Of a stretch of 64,000 nt of DNA, positions 53,226 to 63,673 are shown piece by piece. The stretch comes from Brevundimonas sp. SGAir0440 (lineage in GTDB: Bacteria > Pseudomonadota > Alphaproteobacteria > Caulobacterales > Caulobacteraceae), in contig NZ_CP039435.1 of assembly GCF_005484585.1 (NCBI RefSeq), forward strand, positions 1,302,001-1,366,000. The letters run 5' to 3'. The translations under genes were made by a program, and so were the position numbers. Each line of letters opens with the position of its first letter. Position 1 is the stretch's first letter. The notes under the pieces are model-generated. The model made no database searches, was not told the origin of the DNA, and worked only from the letters and a program-made list of their open reading frames with translations.

Positions 53226-53858
53226 TCACCCGCCGCCGCCCAGCGCGGGCGCCCAGCCGCCGGCCTTGAGCAGCAGGGCCGCCGCGTTCCCCATCTGCCA
53301 GAGACTGTAGAGCAGAACGACGACCAGGGCGCTGAACGCAACCCGGCGCCACGGGGCGAACGCCGCCGTCGCCGTGCCGATCACGAAGATGGCGACCCCG
53401 ACCCACAACCGCACCGAGGCGGCGATCTTGGCGAAGCCGGGATTGAGCTGGGCCAGGATGATCACGATCACCGCCACGATCAGATTGGCCGCCAGGATGC
53501 AGCCGAACACCAGTCGCCGATGCGACCAGAAATGCGCGTCCAGATCGATCTTCTGGTCGCCGCCCTCGGCCGAAACGCGCGGGAAGGTCACGCTGGCGGC
53601 GACATAGAAGGTTGCGGCGATGGCCAGTGAGATCAGCAGCACGAAGGTGTTGAACGGCGCGCCGCGGAAGATGACCCAGGCCTGGTTCCAGAAGGTGGCG
53701 ATGTCGATGGCCACGAACAGGGCCAGCATCGGCGTCAGCCAGCCGAACCGGATCCGCTGCTTCTCATGCAGCACCCGCGCGAACCCGCCGACCAATTCGG
53801 CCACGGACAGGCCCAGCAGCAGGCCGTAAAAGCTGAAGAAGAACTCGAACGCGCTCAC
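53226..53858 (-). CDS. Multi-helix membrane protein, unknown function
   Basis: The ~210-residue protein starts SAFEFFFSFYGLLLGLSVAELVGGFARVLHEKQRIRFGWL and has about six helices, including residues ~5-25, 45-62, 75-98, 120-145, 155-172 and 178-198. I do not know the family. The start is uncertain: GTG at 53858 with GGGGG upstream is chosen, and TTG at 53879 is the outer limit. It follows ubiD closely on the same strand. Confidence 0.65.
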   Translation of the reverse strand: MSAFEFFFSFYGLLLGLSVAELVGGFARVLHEKQRIRFGWLTPMLALFVAIDIATFWNQAWVIFRGAPFNTFVLLISLAIAATFYVAASVTFPRVSAEGGDQKIDLDAHFWSHRRLVFGCILAANLIVAVIVIILAQLNPGFAKIAASVRLWVGVAIFVIGTATAAFAPWRRVAFSALVVVLLYSLWQMGNAAALLLKAGGWAPALGGGG

Positions 53859-53888
53859 ATCGCCCCCCGGCGTCAACAAAAGCCAAGC

Positions 53889-55418
53889 TTACTTCCAGAT
53901 CGGCGTCCCGTCGCCCGGCAGGCCGAGACGGCCCCACAGATCGTTGACCCGTTCGACGACCGCTTCGTCCATGCGAATTTCTTCGCCCCATTCGCGCTTG
54001 GTCTCGGGCGGCCACTTGTCGGTGGCGTCCAGGCCGATCTTGGAGCCCAGTCCGCTCTCGGGGCTGGCGAAGTCCAGATAGTCGATGGGCGTCGACTCGA
54101 TCACGGTGATGTCGCGCGCCGGGTCCATCTTGGTCGAGATGGCCCACATCACGTCCTTCCAGTCGCGGGCGTCGATGTCGTCGTCCACGACGATGACCCA
54201 TTTGGTGTACATGAACTGGCGCAGATAGCTCCAGACGCCCAGCATCACGCGCTTGGCGTGGCCCGGATAGGCCTTCTTCATCGACACCACCGCGATCCGG
54301 TAGCTGCAGCCCTCGGGCGGCAGCCAGAAGTCTGTGATCTCCGGAAATTGCTGGCGCAGCAGGGGAATGAAGACCTCGTTCAGCGCCTCGCCCAGCACGC
54401 TCGGCTCGTCTGGCGGCCGGCCGGTGAAGGTGGTCAGATAGATGGGGTCGCGGCGCATGGTGATAGCGCTGACCTTGAAGACCGGGAACTTCTCGACCGA
54501 GTTGTAATAGCCGGTGTGGTCGCCATACGGACCCTCGTCCTCGAACTCGTCCAGCAGGACATGGCCCTCCAGCACGATCTCGGCCTGGGCCGGAACCATC
54601 AGCGGCACGGTCTTGCAGGGCACAAGCTCGGCCTTGGCGCCCCGCATCAGGCCGGCGAACTGATATTCCGACAGGGTGTCCGGCACCGGCGTCACCGCCG
54701 CCAGGATGGTGCCCGGATCGGCGCCCAGCACCACGGCGCAGGGCAGGGGTTCGCGCTTTCCGGCCTTTTTGTGCCGCGCGTAGTGTTGCGCCCCGCCCCG
54801 GTGCGCCAGCCAGCGCATGATGGCCTTGTCCTTGCCCAGCACCTGCATCCGATAGATGCCCAGGTTGAAGTCGTCCTCGCGGTCGTCCGACGGCCCCTTG
54901 GTCACGACCAGACCCCAGGTGATCAGGGGCGCCGGCTCGCCGGGCCAGCATGATTGGACGGGCAGGGCGGTCAGGTCGATCTGGTCGCCCTTCAGCACCA
55001 CCTCCTGCACCGGCGCCTTCTTCACCGTCCTGGGGCGCATCGACAGAACGGTCTGCATCAGCGGCAGCATCTCCATCGCGTCGCCGAGACCGCGCGGCGG
55101 CGTCGGGTTTCTCAGGAAGGCCAGCAGTTCCCCGACCTCGCGCAATTCGCCCGCCGTCGTCCGGTCCTTGCCCTCCAGCGTCACCCCCATGGCGACCCGC
55201 TTCACCGTGCCGAACAGATTGGCCAGGCAGGGGATGGGACTGATCGTGCCGTCCGGCATGACCGGCTTCTCGAACAGCACCGCCGGTCCGCCATTCCTCA
55301 GCAACCGGGTCTGGATCTCGGTCATCTCCAGCACGGTGGAGACGGGTTCGGACACCCGCACCAGCTCGCCCTTGGCTTCGAGCTGGTCGATGAAGTCACG
55401 CAGGGATTTATAGGCCAT
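53889..55418 (-). CDS. ubiD: UbiD family decarboxylase
   Basis: The 509-residue protein has the UbiD pattern: [77 protein letters not shown] (the conserved Glu-Asp-Glu-Gly-Pro core), and [23 protein letters not shown]. With prenyl-FMN it decarboxylates 3-octaprenyl-4-hydroxybenzoate in ubiquinone synthesis. The MAYKSLRDF start at 55418 is chosen. No ubiX is adjacent in this window. Confidence 0.93.
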   Translation of the reverse strand: MAYKSLRDFIDQLEAKGELVRVSEPVSTVLEMTEIQTRLLRNGGPAVLFEKPVMPDGTISPIPCLANLFGTVKRVAMGVTLEGKDRTTAGELREVGELLAFLRNPTPPRGLGDAMEMLPLMQTVLSMRPRTVKKAPVQEVVLKGDQIDLTALPVQSCWPGEPAPLITWGLVVTKGPSDDREDDFNLGIYRMQVLGKDKAIMRWLAHRGGAQHYARHKKAGKREPLPCAVVLGADPGTILAAVTPVPDTLSEYQFAGLMRGAKAELVPCKTVPLMVPAQAEIVLEGHVLLDEFEDEGPYGDHTGYYNSVEKFPVFKVSAITMRRDPIYLTTFTGRPPDEPSVLGEALNEVFIPLLRQQFPEITDFWLPPEGCSYRIAVVSMKKAYPGHAKRVMLGVWSYLRQFMYTKWVIVVDDDIDARDWKDVMWAISTKMDPARDITVIESTPIDYLDFASPESGLGSKIGLDATDKWPPETKREWGEEIRMDEAVVERVNDLWGRLGLPGDGTPIWK

Positions 55419-55428
55419 GCCGCGACGC

Positions 55429-56091
55429 TTAGGCGGGAGTGGCCCCTCTGTCACGCGTCGCGCGACCGAACAGTCGATCCAGTCCGACGAGGCCGAGTCC
55501 GACGATCAGGAAAAACACCAGCAGCACGCCGAAAATCAGCACCACCCGGGCCAGCCCCAACTGATCCACATTGACGAACCCATAGGGCCACCAGCGCGTC
55601 GCCAGTCCATGAGCCAGGGTCCAGCCGCCGTAGACGAGCGGAAACGCCAGCCATTTCGCTGGATCGATCCAGCGCAGCCGCCCTTTGGGGCTGAACCACA
55701 GCCAGTCCAGCACGAAGGCGGCCGGCATGACGTAGTGCAGCACCAGATTGACCACCAAGGACCAGCCGGTCGGATTCCAGTAGGGATGCAGCAGGAAGTG
55801 GTACACTACCCCGACCACCACGATGTACATGGCGACGGCCGCCCTGACGCCTTCGCTGGCGGACCAGCGGGCCAGCCGCGATCCTTCGCCCAGCAGCGGC
55901 CCGGTGAAGGCCAGGGCGACCAGGATGTTGGTCAGGATGGTGAAGAAGCTGAAGTAGTTGATCGTCCGTTCCAGCACGGTCCAGCCCTGGGCCGGCGCGA
56001 TCATCAGCAGATATTGAAGCGCCAGCGCGGTCCAGCCCACGACGGCGAACGTCGCACGCCAAAGCCTGGGCTGGTCCCGCTTGCGAAACAC
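55429..56091 (-). CDS. Pr6Pr family membrane protein
   Basis: The 220-residue protein has six helices and conserved [56 protein letters not shown] and [22 protein letters not shown], typical of Pr6Pr membrane proteins. The family's function is unknown. It starts with GTG at 56091, with GGGAGG five bases upstream. It lies between ubiD and the aldo/keto reductase gene. Confidence 0.82.
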   Translation of the reverse strand: MFRKRDQPRLWRATFAVVGWTALALQYLLMIAPAQGWTVLERTINYFSFFTILTNILVALAFTGPLLGEGSRLARWSASEGVRAAVAMYIVVVGVVYHFLLHPYWNPTGWSLVVNLVLHYVMPAAFVLDWLWFSPKGRLRWIDPAKWLAFPLVYGGWTLAHGLATRWWPYGFVNVDQLGLARVVLIFGVLLVFFLIVGLGLVGLDRLFGRATRDRGATPA

Positions 56092-56109
56092 CGGCGCCTC
56101 CCTTGTCGG

Positions 56110-56952
56110 TCAGGCGGCAGTCTTGTCCCATTCGAAGGCCGGGTCCAGCCAATCGCCCAGCCGTTCACCGCGATCCAGGGCGTCCATCCGCTGCATCTCC
56201 TCGTCCGTCAGGGCGAAGTCGAAGATGTCGAAGTTCTCGCGCGCGCGGCTTTCCTTGGTGGTGCGCGGGATGGCGATGATCCCGTGCTGGATCAGCCAGC
56301 GCAGGGTGATCTGGCCGTTGGTCTTGCCGTGCGCGCCGGCGATCTCGCTGATCGTGGCGTCGTCGGCGATCTTGCCCTGCGCCAGCGGCGACCAGGCCGT
56401 GATCGACGATCCCAGCTCGGCTGCGGTGGCGACCAGCTGATCGACGCCCAGATAGGGGTGATGCTCGACCTGATCGGTCAGCAGCCGCGCCTTCGACAGG
56501 CTCTGCGCCTGGCGGAACTCCTTGGAGGGGAAGTTGGACAGGCCGATCGACTTGGTCAGACCCTGGTCCTTGGCTTCATTCAGCGCGCCCAGCGTCTCTT
56601 CGAACGTCGGCGTCGTCTTGGGCCAATGCAGAAGCAGCAGGTCGGGCGTCGTGCCCAGGCTGTCGGCCGATTCCTTGGCCTGTTTCAGAAGGGCGTCGTG
56701 GGTGAAATGTTCGACCCAGATTTTCGTGGTCAGGAAGATGTCCTCGCGCGCCACGCCGGAGTCGCGAATGCCTTCGCCGACCGCCTTCTCGTTCTTGTAG
56801 ATCCAGGCGGTGTCGATGTGGCGGTATCCGATCCGCAGCGCCTCGGCGACCATGCGCCGCGCATCGTCGGGCTCCAGCTGCCAGGTGCCGAAACCGAGCA
56901 GGGGGATTTCGATACCGTCGACGGTGATCGTGGGTTGGTCGCCATAGGCCAT
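56110..56952 (-). CDS. Aldo/keto reductase
   Basis: The 280-residue protein is a TIM-barrel reductase. PLLGFGTWQL, IGYRHIDTAWIYKNEKAVGEGI (Asp and Tyr), TKIWVEHF (Lys), and LLLHWPKTTP (His) form the catalytic tetrad, and IPRTTKESRARENFDIFDF binds NADPH. It resembles the 2,5-diketo-D-gluconate reductase branch by length and motifs. Actual substrate unknown. The gene stands alone. Confidence 0.9.
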   Translation of the reverse strand: MAYGDQPTITVDGIEIPLLGFGTWQLEPDDARRMVAEALRIGYRHIDTAWIYKNEKAVGEGIRDSGVAREDIFLTTKIWVEHFTHDALLKQAKESADSLGTTPDLLLLHWPKTTPTFEETLGALNEAKDQGLTKSIGLSNFPSKEFRQAQSLSKARLLTDQVEHHPYLGVDQLVATAAELGSSITAWSPLAQGKIADDATISEIAGAHGKTNGQITLRWLIQHGIIAIPRTTKESRARENFDIFDFALTDEEMQRMDALDRGERLGDWLDPAFEWDKTAA

Positions 56953-56990
56953 GGGGCGCTCCTTGGGCTGGGTCCGCTTGAGGGGCGTAG

Positions 56991-57353
56991 TTAGGCGCCC
57001 GACCCCTCTGCGGTAAGGACCGGATGCGCCTTGGACAGTTTTTTCGGGGCGATCCGACGCCAGCGCTTTTCCAGCGCCGCTCTTAGCCAGGCTGAATCGA
57101 CGCTGGCGATGCGCGCCAGGACGATGGGATGGTCGCGATAGTGGTCGGTGAAATGAAAGGTCGCCGGGTCCATTTCGATCAGCAGTTCGCGCTCATCCAG
57201 ATTGTCCAGATGCACCACGATGCTGTCGTCCAGCACCGGGCGCATCCAGGTGAAGAACTTGCCCGCTACCTTGAACGACGGCTCGCCATAGGACACGCCG
57301 TCCTCCACGCCGGGAAATGACAGCAGAAGCGCGTGGACCTCGTCGTGGGTCAT
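56991..57353 (-). CDS. MmcQ/YjbR family DNA-binding protein
   Basis: The 120-residue protein starts MTHDEVHALLLSFPGVEDGVSYGEPSFKVAGKFFTWMRP, the signature of MmcQ/YjbR proteins, which have a double-wing-like fold. The family is sometimes called DNA-binding, but its role is unknown. It sits 28 bp before the gamma-glutamyltransferase gene on the same strand. Confidence 0.85.
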   Translation of the reverse strand: MTHDEVHALLLSFPGVEDGVSYGEPSFKVAGKFFTWMRPVLDDSIVVHLDNLDERELLIEMDPATFHFTDHYRDHPIVLARIASVDSAWLRAALEKRWRRIAPKKLSKAHPVLTAEGSGA

Positions 57354-57380
57354 CGGTCGGTCAACCTCAGTTGGTCAATC

Positions 57381-59222
57381 TCAGTAGGCCAGGGCGATCC
57401 CGTCCTTGCGCATCTCGGTCGCCGCGCCGTAGGTCCAGCGCCCGCTTGGGTTCATCTGCTTCATGACGTTCTGATAGCCGCCGAAGCCGCCGTCAGGCTC
57501 GCCCAGCGTCCAGCCCATCGCGCGCAGCTGGGCCTTGGTCGCCTCGGGCACGCCGCTTTCCAGATGCAGCACGCCGGTTCCTTCCTGCGGCTGGCCGGTC
57601 GGTTCGGACGAGCCATAGTGCTGCCAGCGCGGGGCGTCGCCCGCCGCCTGGGGCTCCAGCCCGTAATCCACCATGTTGATAATGATCTGGGCCTGGCCTT
57701 GGGGCTGCATGGCGCCGCCCATGACGCCGAACGCCATCCACGGTTCGCCGTCCTTGACCGCGAAACCAGGGATGATCGTCTGGAACGGCCGTTTCCCGGG
57801 CGCATAGATGTTAGGATGGCCGTCGCTCAGGGCGAACAGCTCGCCCCGGTCCTGGAACATGAAGCCCAGCGGTTCGGAGCCATTGTCGGGCGCCAGGCCC
57901 GAACCCATGCCGCGATAGTTGGACTGGATCCAGCTGACCATCATCCCGTCGCTGTCGGCGACGCTGAAATAGGTGGTGTCGCCGTGGTGCGGCGCATCGC
58001 CAGGCATGACGCGGTCCATCACCCGATCCGGCCGGATCAGCTTGGCGCGCTCGGCCGCATAGGCCTTGGAGTTCAGCCATTCGACCGGGGTCTTGGAGAA
58101 CCGGTCGTCGGCGAACCAGCGCGCCCGGTCCTCGAACGCCAGCCGCTTGGCCTCGGCCTGGACGTGCAGCGAGGCGGCGGACTGGAAGCCCATCGACTTC
58201 AGGTCGAACTGCTCGCAGATGTTCAGGATCTGGTTGGTGCTCAGCCCCTGGGTGTTCGGCCCCAGGCCGAACACGTCCACCCCGCGATAGTTGGTCCGGA
58301 TCGGCTCGACCCATTCGGTGTGATGGGCGGCCAGATCGGCGCGGGTCATCCAGCCGCCGATTCGCTTGAAATAGGCCTCGATCTGATCGGCGAGGGGACC
58401 GTTGTAGAAGGCGTCGCGCCCGCCCTCTGCGATCATCCGCAGGGTCTTGCCCAGATAGGGGTTGGCGAACACCTCGCCCACCTTGGGCGTTGAGCCGCGG
58501 GCGGCCCAGATGCGCTTTCGGTTCTCGTTTTCTTCGATCGGGATCCGGCCCCGATCAAACGCAGCCATGTTGCGTTCCAGATAGTAGGCGATGACCTGAG
58601 GCACGGGCACGCCCTGTTCGCACAGTTCGGCGACGGGCAGCAGCACCTCTTTCCACGGCAGTTTGCCATAGCGCTGGTGCGCGCTCCACCAGGCGTCCAC
58701 CGTGCCCGGCACATTGACCGTCACCGCGCCATAGCGCGGCAGATAGCCGTCGATGGCCTTGGACCGCGCGATCTCCAGGCTGAGGCCCCGCGGACTGGCG
58801 CCGGAGCCATTCAGCCCGACGACCTTCTTCTGTTTGGGGTCCCACAGCATGCAATAGGCGTCGCCGCCGATGCCGTTGGCCACCGGCTCCAGAAAGCCCA
58901 AGGCCGCATTGATGGCGATGGCCGCATCGATGGCCGATCCGCCGCGCCGCAAGGTGTCGATGCCGATCAGACTGGCCGCCGGGTGCGCCGTCGCCGCCGC
59001 TCCGTTCGCGCCCCAGACGGTCGAGCGTCCCATGAACTTCGGTCCCGAAATCCGGTCACCGATGCCGACGCCGGCATAGGGGTCGGCCGGGCGGGCCGAC
59101 AAAGGTGTGGGCGCTGGGGCCGCCTCGGTCGGCCTGGCTGCGGGGGAAGCCTGCCGGGCTTGGGCTGCGGTCGCCGCCAGCGCGCCGGCGGGCAGGGCGG
59201 ACAGGAAGGTGCGACGACGCAT
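57381..59222 (-). CDS. Exported gamma-glutamyltransferase
   Basis: The 613-residue protein has a twin-Arg signal (MRRRTFLSALPAGALAATAAQA), so Tat export is likely. The core has GGSAIDAAIAINAALGFLEPVANGIGGDAY and the autoproteolysis site HHGDTTYFSVADSDG, where Thr becomes the N-terminal nucleophile of the small subunit. The family cleaves gamma-glutamyl bonds of glutathione. The start 59222 has GAGGAG upstream. An upstream terminator separates it from exbD. Confidence 0.9.
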   Translation of the reverse strand: MRRRTFLSALPAGALAATAAQARQASPAARPTEAAPAPTPLSARPADPYAGVGIGDRISGPKFMGRSTVWGANGAAATAHPAASLIGIDTLRRGGSAIDAAIAINAALGFLEPVANGIGGDAYCMLWDPKQKKVVGLNGSGASPRGLSLEIARSKAIDGYLPRYGAVTVNVPGTVDAWWSAHQRYGKLPWKEVLLPVAELCEQGVPVPQVIAYYLERNMAAFDRGRIPIEENENRKRIWAARGSTPKVGEVFANPYLGKTLRMIAEGGRDAFYNGPLADQIEAYFKRIGGWMTRADLAAHHTEWVEPIRTNYRGVDVFGLGPNTQGLSTNQILNICEQFDLKSMGFQSAASLHVQAEAKRLAFEDRARWFADDRFSKTPVEWLNSKAYAAERAKLIRPDRVMDRVMPGDAPHHGDTTYFSVADSDGMMVSWIQSNYRGMGSGLAPDNGSEPLGFMFQDRGELFALSDGHPNIYAPGKRPFQTIIPGFAVKDGEPWMAFGVMGGAMQPQGQAQIIINMVDYGLEPQAAGDAPRWQHYGSSEPTGQPQEGTGVLHLESGVPEATKAQLRAMGWTLGEPDGGFGGYQNVMKQMNPSGRWTYGAATEMRKDGIALAY

Positions 59223-59293
59223 GGCGAACTCCTCGAACAACCGATGCGGCATCAAGGGTGCAGTCGATCGATCCGGCAAGCCTTGCGGCAAAG

Positions 59294-59324
59294 AAAAAGG
59301 CCGCGCCCCTTTCGGAACGCGGCC
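59294..59324 (-). terminator. Terminator of exbD
   Basis: On the minus strand GGCCGCG pairs with CGCGGCC (7-bp stem, 12-nt loop) and is followed by TTTTTC. It sits about 25 bp after the exbD stop and before the gamma-glutamyltransferase gene. Confidence 0.82.
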
Positions 59325-59348
59325 CAAATCCTGGAGAGGACGAAGGTC

Positions 59349-59783
59349 CTATTCGATGTCTTCGTTCAGCAGGCCGACCTTGAAGAAGCCGTTCTCCTGC
59401 ATCTTGTTCATGACTTCCATGAACTGCGAATATTTCACTTCCGGCTGGGCGCGGACGAAGACGCGCTCTTCCTGGCAGGCGCCGCCGCCCAAGGCGGTGC
59501 AGACGTCAGTGGCCAGGTTGTCGATCGAGGTTTGCTTGTCCGACAGGAACAGCTGACCGTTTTCCTGGATGGTGATGTACACCGGCTCCTTTTCTTCGGT
59601 CGGATTGGTGGGCGGCTGTGCGGGCGGCAGGTCCAGACGGATCGACACGGTCGCCATAGGCGCGGCGACCATGAAGATGATCATGAGCACCAGCAGAATG
59701 TCGATGAACGGCGTGATGTTGATATCCGCCGTCTGTTCGATCGTGTGCTTGTCCCCGCCGGAACCACCGAGCTTGGCAGCCAT
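59349..59783 (-). CDS. exbD: ExbD/TolR-family biopolymer transport protein, orphan
   Basis: The 144-residue protein has a short cytoplasmic N-terminus, ADINITPFIDILLVLMIIFMVAAPM as its single membrane helix with the key Asp (INITPFIDILLVL), and a periplasmic domain. It normally works with ExbB and TonB to energise outer-membrane receptors, but no exbB or tonB is next to it. It has its own terminator. It may serve the TonB receptor at 5.1 kb or other receptors elsewhere. Confidence 0.85.
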   Translation of the reverse strand: MAAKLGGSGGDKHTIEQTADINITPFIDILLVLMIIFMVAAPMATVSIRLDLPPAQPPTNPTEEKEPVYITIQENGQLFLSDKQTSIDNLATDVCTALGGGACQEERVFVRAQPEVKYSQFMEVMNKMQENGFFKVGLLNEDIE

Positions 59784-59952
59784 GCATCGTCTCCGTTACT
59801 CGCCGGCTGCGTTCCGCGCCGACATTTCCCTATGGATCGCCCGAAGGCTTGATCGGTTCTTGGCGTCCCGATGCGGGCTTGTAAAGCGGTTCTAAACGAT
59901 CTGCCGTTCCCGAACGTCAATTATACACGACAGAGGAACGACGGTTCGGCCT

Positions 59953-60567
59953 TCAGGCCTTGGCCAGCTTCAAAAAACGGTCCGCCAGGGCAGGATCATC
60001 CTTGAAGGCGCCGGTGAAGCGGGTCGTGATGGTCGAAACGTGCCGATGATGGACGCCGCGCGTGGTCATGCACTGATGCTCGGCGTCCACCAGCACCGCC
60101 ACGCCGCGCGGCTGCAGGTGCGATTCGATGGCGTCGATGATGTCGTTGGTCAGGGTTTCCTGGTTCTGCAGGCGCCGCGCATAAATCTCGACGACCCGCG
60201 CCAGCTTGGAGATGCCGACCACCTTCTCGCCGGGCAGATAGGCGACGTAGGCCTTGCCCAGGAACGGGGCCAGGTGGTGCTCGCAGTGGCTCTCGACCTC
60301 GATGTCGCGCAGGATGACCATGTCGTCATAGCCGGTCACGTCCTCGAAGGTGCGGCTCAGCTCCTTGCCGGCATCGGCGTCATAGCCGTCGAACCATTCG
60401 CCGTAAGCGTCCACCACCCGCTTGGGCGTGTCGATCAGGCCGGGACGGTTCGGATTGTCGCCGGCCCAGGCGATCAGGGTGCGCACGGCCTCCAGCGCCT
60501 GTTCGCGCGACGGACGTTGCACGGTTTCGTCGCTGACGAGGACGGGCTTGGCGGGGGTGACGCTCAT
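59953..60567 (-). CDS. folE: GTP cyclohydrolase I
   Basis: The 204-residue protein has NRPGLIDTPKRVVDAY, DIEVESHCEHHLAPFLGKAYVAYLP (zinc Cys and His), and AVLVDAEHQCMTTRGVHHRHVSTITTRFTG, which complete the GTP cyclohydrolase I active site. It makes dihydroneopterin triphosphate, the first step toward tetrahydrofolate, which the gcv system consumes. It ends 169 bp before exbD. Confidence 0.95.
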   Translation of the reverse strand: MSVTPAKPVLVSDETVQRPSREQALEAVRTLIAWAGDNPNRPGLIDTPKRVVDAYGEWFDGYDADAGKELSRTFEDVTGYDDMVILRDIEVESHCEHHLAPFLGKAYVAYLPGEKVVGISKLARVVEIYARRLQNQETLTNDIIDAIESHLQPRGVAVLVDAEHQCMTTRGVHHRHVSTITTRFTGAFKDDPALADRFLKLAKA

Positions 60568-60695
60568 GAACTCGATTTCCGGCCGGGGCGGGCGGGTCGC
60601 CCGGTTTACCTTCTACAATCCGTCGGGACTGTATATCAGGCCGCTATATGGGACAGACGGTCCGTCCCGCAAGAAAACCCGCTGAAGACTGATCC

Positions 60696-62147
60696 ATGCC
60701 GCTGCACATCCACGACACCCTGCGCCGTGAAAAGCGCCTGTTCGAGCCCCGGAATAAGGATCGTGTGACCCTCTATGTCTGCGGCCCCACGGTCTATGAC
60801 TACGCCCATATCGGCAATGCGCGCCCGCCGGTGGTGTTCGATGTCCTGGTGCGGCTGCTGCGCCGGACCTATGGCGCGGACAAGGTCCTCTACGCCCGCA
60901 ACGTCACCGACGTGGACGACAAGATCAATCAGAAGGCCGCGCGCGAAGGCGTGCCAATCGGAGAAGTCACGGCCCGCTACGAAGCCGCCTACCTCGCCGA
61001 CATGGGCCTGCTGAACGTCTCGCCGCCCGATATCGCGCCCCACGTCACCGACTACATTCCGGCCATCGTCGATCAGATCCAGGCCATCGTCGACGCCGGC
61101 TGCGCCTATGCGGCCGAGGGGCACGTCCTGTTCGACGTCTCGTCCTACAAAGCTTACGGCGCCCTGTCGGGTCGGAACCTGGACGACATGATCGCCGGCG
61201 CCCGCGTCGAGGTCGCGCCTTACAAGAAGAACCCGCACGATTTCGTTCTGTGGAAGCCGTCCAAGGCGGACGAGCCGTCCTGGCCGTCGCCGTGGGGCGA
61301 GGGGCGTCCCGGCTGGCACATCGAATGCTCGGCCATGATCGAAAAGACCCTGGGCCTGCCCATCGACATCCACGGCGGCGGCATCGACCTGGTCTTCCCC
61401 CACCACGAGAACGAGATCGCCCAGGGCGTCTGCGCCCACGGCCATGCCCATGGCGATCAGGCGCACGACGAATACGCCCGCTACTGGATGCACAACGGCT
61501 TTCTGACCGTGGGCGCCGAGAAGATGTCCAAGTCGGTCGGCAACGTCCTGCTGCTGCACGATCTGGTGCAGGCCATGCCGGGCGAGGTCGTCCGATGGGC
61601 GCTTCTGTCGGCCCACTACCGCCAGCCGCTGGACTGGAACCAGGGGCTGCTGGAGCAGAGCCGCAAGAACCTGGACCGGCTGTATGGCGTCCTGCGCGAC
61701 GCCGATGCGGCCTTGGCCGACTTCGATGAGGCGACGCTGGAGGAGGCCGAGAGGGAGCTGGCCGAGAACGCCCTGGACCCGGTGCTGGACGCGCTTGAGG
61801 ATGACCTCAATACGCCGGGCGCGATCGCCCAGCTGTTCGGGCTGGGGAACGCCCTGCGCGAACTGCTGAACGACGCCGAGGCCGATATCAACGACGTCGC
61901 CATGGCCCGCTGGAGCCTGAAGGAAGCGGCCGGGCTGCTCGGGGTGTTGTCGCTGACGCCGGACGCCTGGTTCGAGGGCGGCGATCCCGCCCTGAAGGCC
62001 GAAGTCGAGGCCCTGCTGGACCAACGCGCAAAGGCCCGCGCCGCAAAGGACTGGCCCGAGGCCGACCGCATCCGCGACCGCCTGAACGCCCTGAACGTCG
62101 TCGTCATGGACGGCCCCGACGGCGCCACCTGGCGCGTGAAGGGGTAG
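60696..62147 (+). CDS. cysS: Cysteinyl-tRNA synthetase
   Basis: The 483-residue protein has [28 protein letters not shown] (HIGH motif and zinc Cys), [14 protein letters not shown] (zinc Cys and His), and [11 protein letters not shown] (KMSKS). The C-terminal DALR-like domain is present. It charges tRNA-Cys; the odd tRNA-Cys-like gene lies only 1.5 kb away. The start 60696 follows a leader containing the inverted repeat GACGG-T-CCGTC at 60656-60667 that I could not assign. Confidence 0.95.
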   Translation: MPLHIHDTLRREKRLFEPRNKDRVTLYVCGPTVYDYAHIGNARPPVVFDVLVRLLRRTYGADKVLYARNVTDVDDKINQKAAREGVPIGEVTARYEAAYLADMGLLNVSPPDIAPHVTDYIPAIVDQIQAIVDAGCAYAAEGHVLFDVSSYKAYGALSGRNLDDMIAGARVEVAPYKKNPHDFVLWKPSKADEPSWPSPWGEGRPGWHIECSAMIEKTLGLPIDIHGGGIDLVFPHHENEIAQGVCAHGHAHGDQAHDEYARYWMHNGFLTVGAEKMSKSVGNVLLLHDLVQAMPGEVVRWALLSAHYRQPLDWNQGLLEQSRKNLDRLYGVLRDADAALADFDEATLEEAERELAENALDPVLDALEDDLNTPGAIAQLFGLGNALRELLNDAEADINDVAMARWSLKEAAGLLGVLSLTPDAWFEGGDPALKAEVEALLDQRAKARAAKDWPEADRIRDRLNALNVVVMDGPDGATWRVKG

Positions 62148-62197
62148 GGTCTGAACTCACTCCCGCCGATCGCGGTGCGAGGGGCGGGAGACGCGGT

Positions 62198-63481
62198 TCA
62201 GTTTGTCCGGCGGATCAGTTCGTCCGCCAGCGCCGGCGTCAGATAGCCGTCGGCGATCCGGCCGTTGGCGATCTGCCAGCGACGCAGGGCCGCGCGGGTG
62301 TTGGCGCCGATCACCCCATCGACGCCCTGGGTGTCGTAACCCAGTTGGGTCAGGGCGCGCTGCGCCCCGATGCGCTGGTCGCGCGTCATCGACGGATCGT
62401 TGGGCCAGGCCTTGGTCAGCCCCGGTTTGCCCATGATCCCGTCCGCCGTCAGGCCGATCGCCAGGGCGTAGGACACCGAGTTGTTGTAGCGGCGGATCAC
62501 ATAGTGGTTCGGCAGGGCCAGGAAGGCCGGACCGTTCGCGCCCTGCGGCAGCAGGATGGTCGCTTCTTCCAGCGCCTCGGCGCCGTTCGGGGTGCCGCCT
62601 TGCGCCAGGCGCACGCCCTTGGCCGCCCAATAGGCCCAGTTGTGTTTCGGGCCTTCCGCCTCGGCATAGTCGAAGCCGGAGGGCAGGGTGACTTCATAGC
62701 CCCAGCCCTGACCGCGCTTCCACCCGGCCTGGGCCAGCAGGTTGGCGGCCGACGCCAGGGCGTCGGCGTCGTCGCGCCAGATGTCGACCTTGCCGTCGCC
62801 GTCCTGGTCCACGCCCAGGCGCAGATAGTTGTCGGGCATGAACTGTGTCTGGCCCATGGCCCCGGCCCAGCTGCCCTTCAGGCCCGCGCGCTCGCGCCGG
62901 CCGTCCACGACGATGTCCAGCGCGTCTTTCAGCTGCCCCTCGGCCCAATCGCGCCTGCGACCGTCATAGGCCAGGGTCGCCAGCGAGCGGATCACGTCAT
63001 AGTCGCCCTGCACCTGCCCGAAGGCGCTCTCCTGGGCCCACACGCCGACCAGGATTTCGCTGGGCACGCCGAATCGTTGAACCACCGACCACGGCACCCG
63101 GTCGATGCGCTGTTTGGCCTGGGCGATTCGCACCGGTGTCACCGCATTCTGCACATAGGCGCCGGCGGGTTTGGAGAATTCAGGCTGGTTGCGATCCAGG
63201 CGGATCACCGTCGGATCGGGCGTCAGGCCCTCCAGTTCCCGGGCGTAGTCCGCGCGGCGGGCGCCGCCCTTGCGCGCCAGGAAGCCCTGCTTCCAACCCT
63301 CGAAACCCTGCTGGTCATAGGCGGCCAACGGCGGCGTCTGGGGGGCGGGGGGCGGCGTCGTGACCGGCGCGCCCGCCTGGGGCTGAGGCTGGGGCGTCGG
63401 CAGGTTCACCTGCGGCTCGGGTAGCATGGGCGCGCAGGCCGAGACGCAGCCGATCAGGAGAAGGCGGTAGGAAAAGCGCAT
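62198..63481 (-). CDS. MltB-type lytic murein transglycosylase with peptidoglycan-binding domain
   Basis: The 427-residue lipoprotein signal is MRFSYRLLLIGCVSAC (Cys16). A Pro/Gln linker follows, then the MltB core: PSEILVGVWAQESAFG (catalytic Glu), GSWAGAMGQTQFMPDNY, and DADALASAANLLAQAGW. The C-terminal ~65 residues (AQRALTQLGYDTQGVDGVIGANTRAALRRWQ) are a PG_binding_1 domain. It cleaves glycan strands to anhydro-muropeptides, the substrates of the NagZ pathway. Start 63481 is chosen by the signal. Confidence 0.9.
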   Translation of the reverse strand: MRFSYRLLLIGCVSACAPMLPEPQVNLPTPQPQPQAGAPVTTPPPAPQTPPLAAYDQQGFEGWKQGFLARKGGARRADYARELEGLTPDPTVIRLDRNQPEFSKPAGAYVQNAVTPVRIAQAKQRIDRVPWSVVQRFGVPSEILVGVWAQESAFGQVQGDYDVIRSLATLAYDGRRRDWAEGQLKDALDIVVDGRRERAGLKGSWAGAMGQTQFMPDNYLRLGVDQDGDGKVDIWRDDADALASAANLLAQAGWKRGQGWGYEVTLPSGFDYAEAEGPKHNWAYWAAKGVRLAQGGTPNGAEALEEATILLPQGANGPAFLALPNHYVIRRYNNSVSYALAIGLTADGIMGKPGLTKAWPNDPSMTRDQRIGAQRALTQLGYDTQGVDGVIGANTRAALRRWQIANGRIADGYLTPALADELIRRTN

Positions 63482-63673
63482 GAGATTCAAACTAGAGCCC
63501 CCGGGGTCAGACACGAAATGACATCCGCGCGAACGGCCATTTCGACGCCCTAAAGCGCGCGCCGCGCGAATGCGTTGCCTCGCTGTTCCCCGCTTGGGTG
63601 TAAGGCGCGCCGTTAACCACCTTTCTGTTGGACGCCTTATGCGTGTGTGTCGTAATGACGCACCAGCTCTGAC

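Noticed and set aside
60656..60667. T-box or other riboswitch before cysS
   Set aside because: Only a small inverted repeat is present and none of the conserved T-box features appears.
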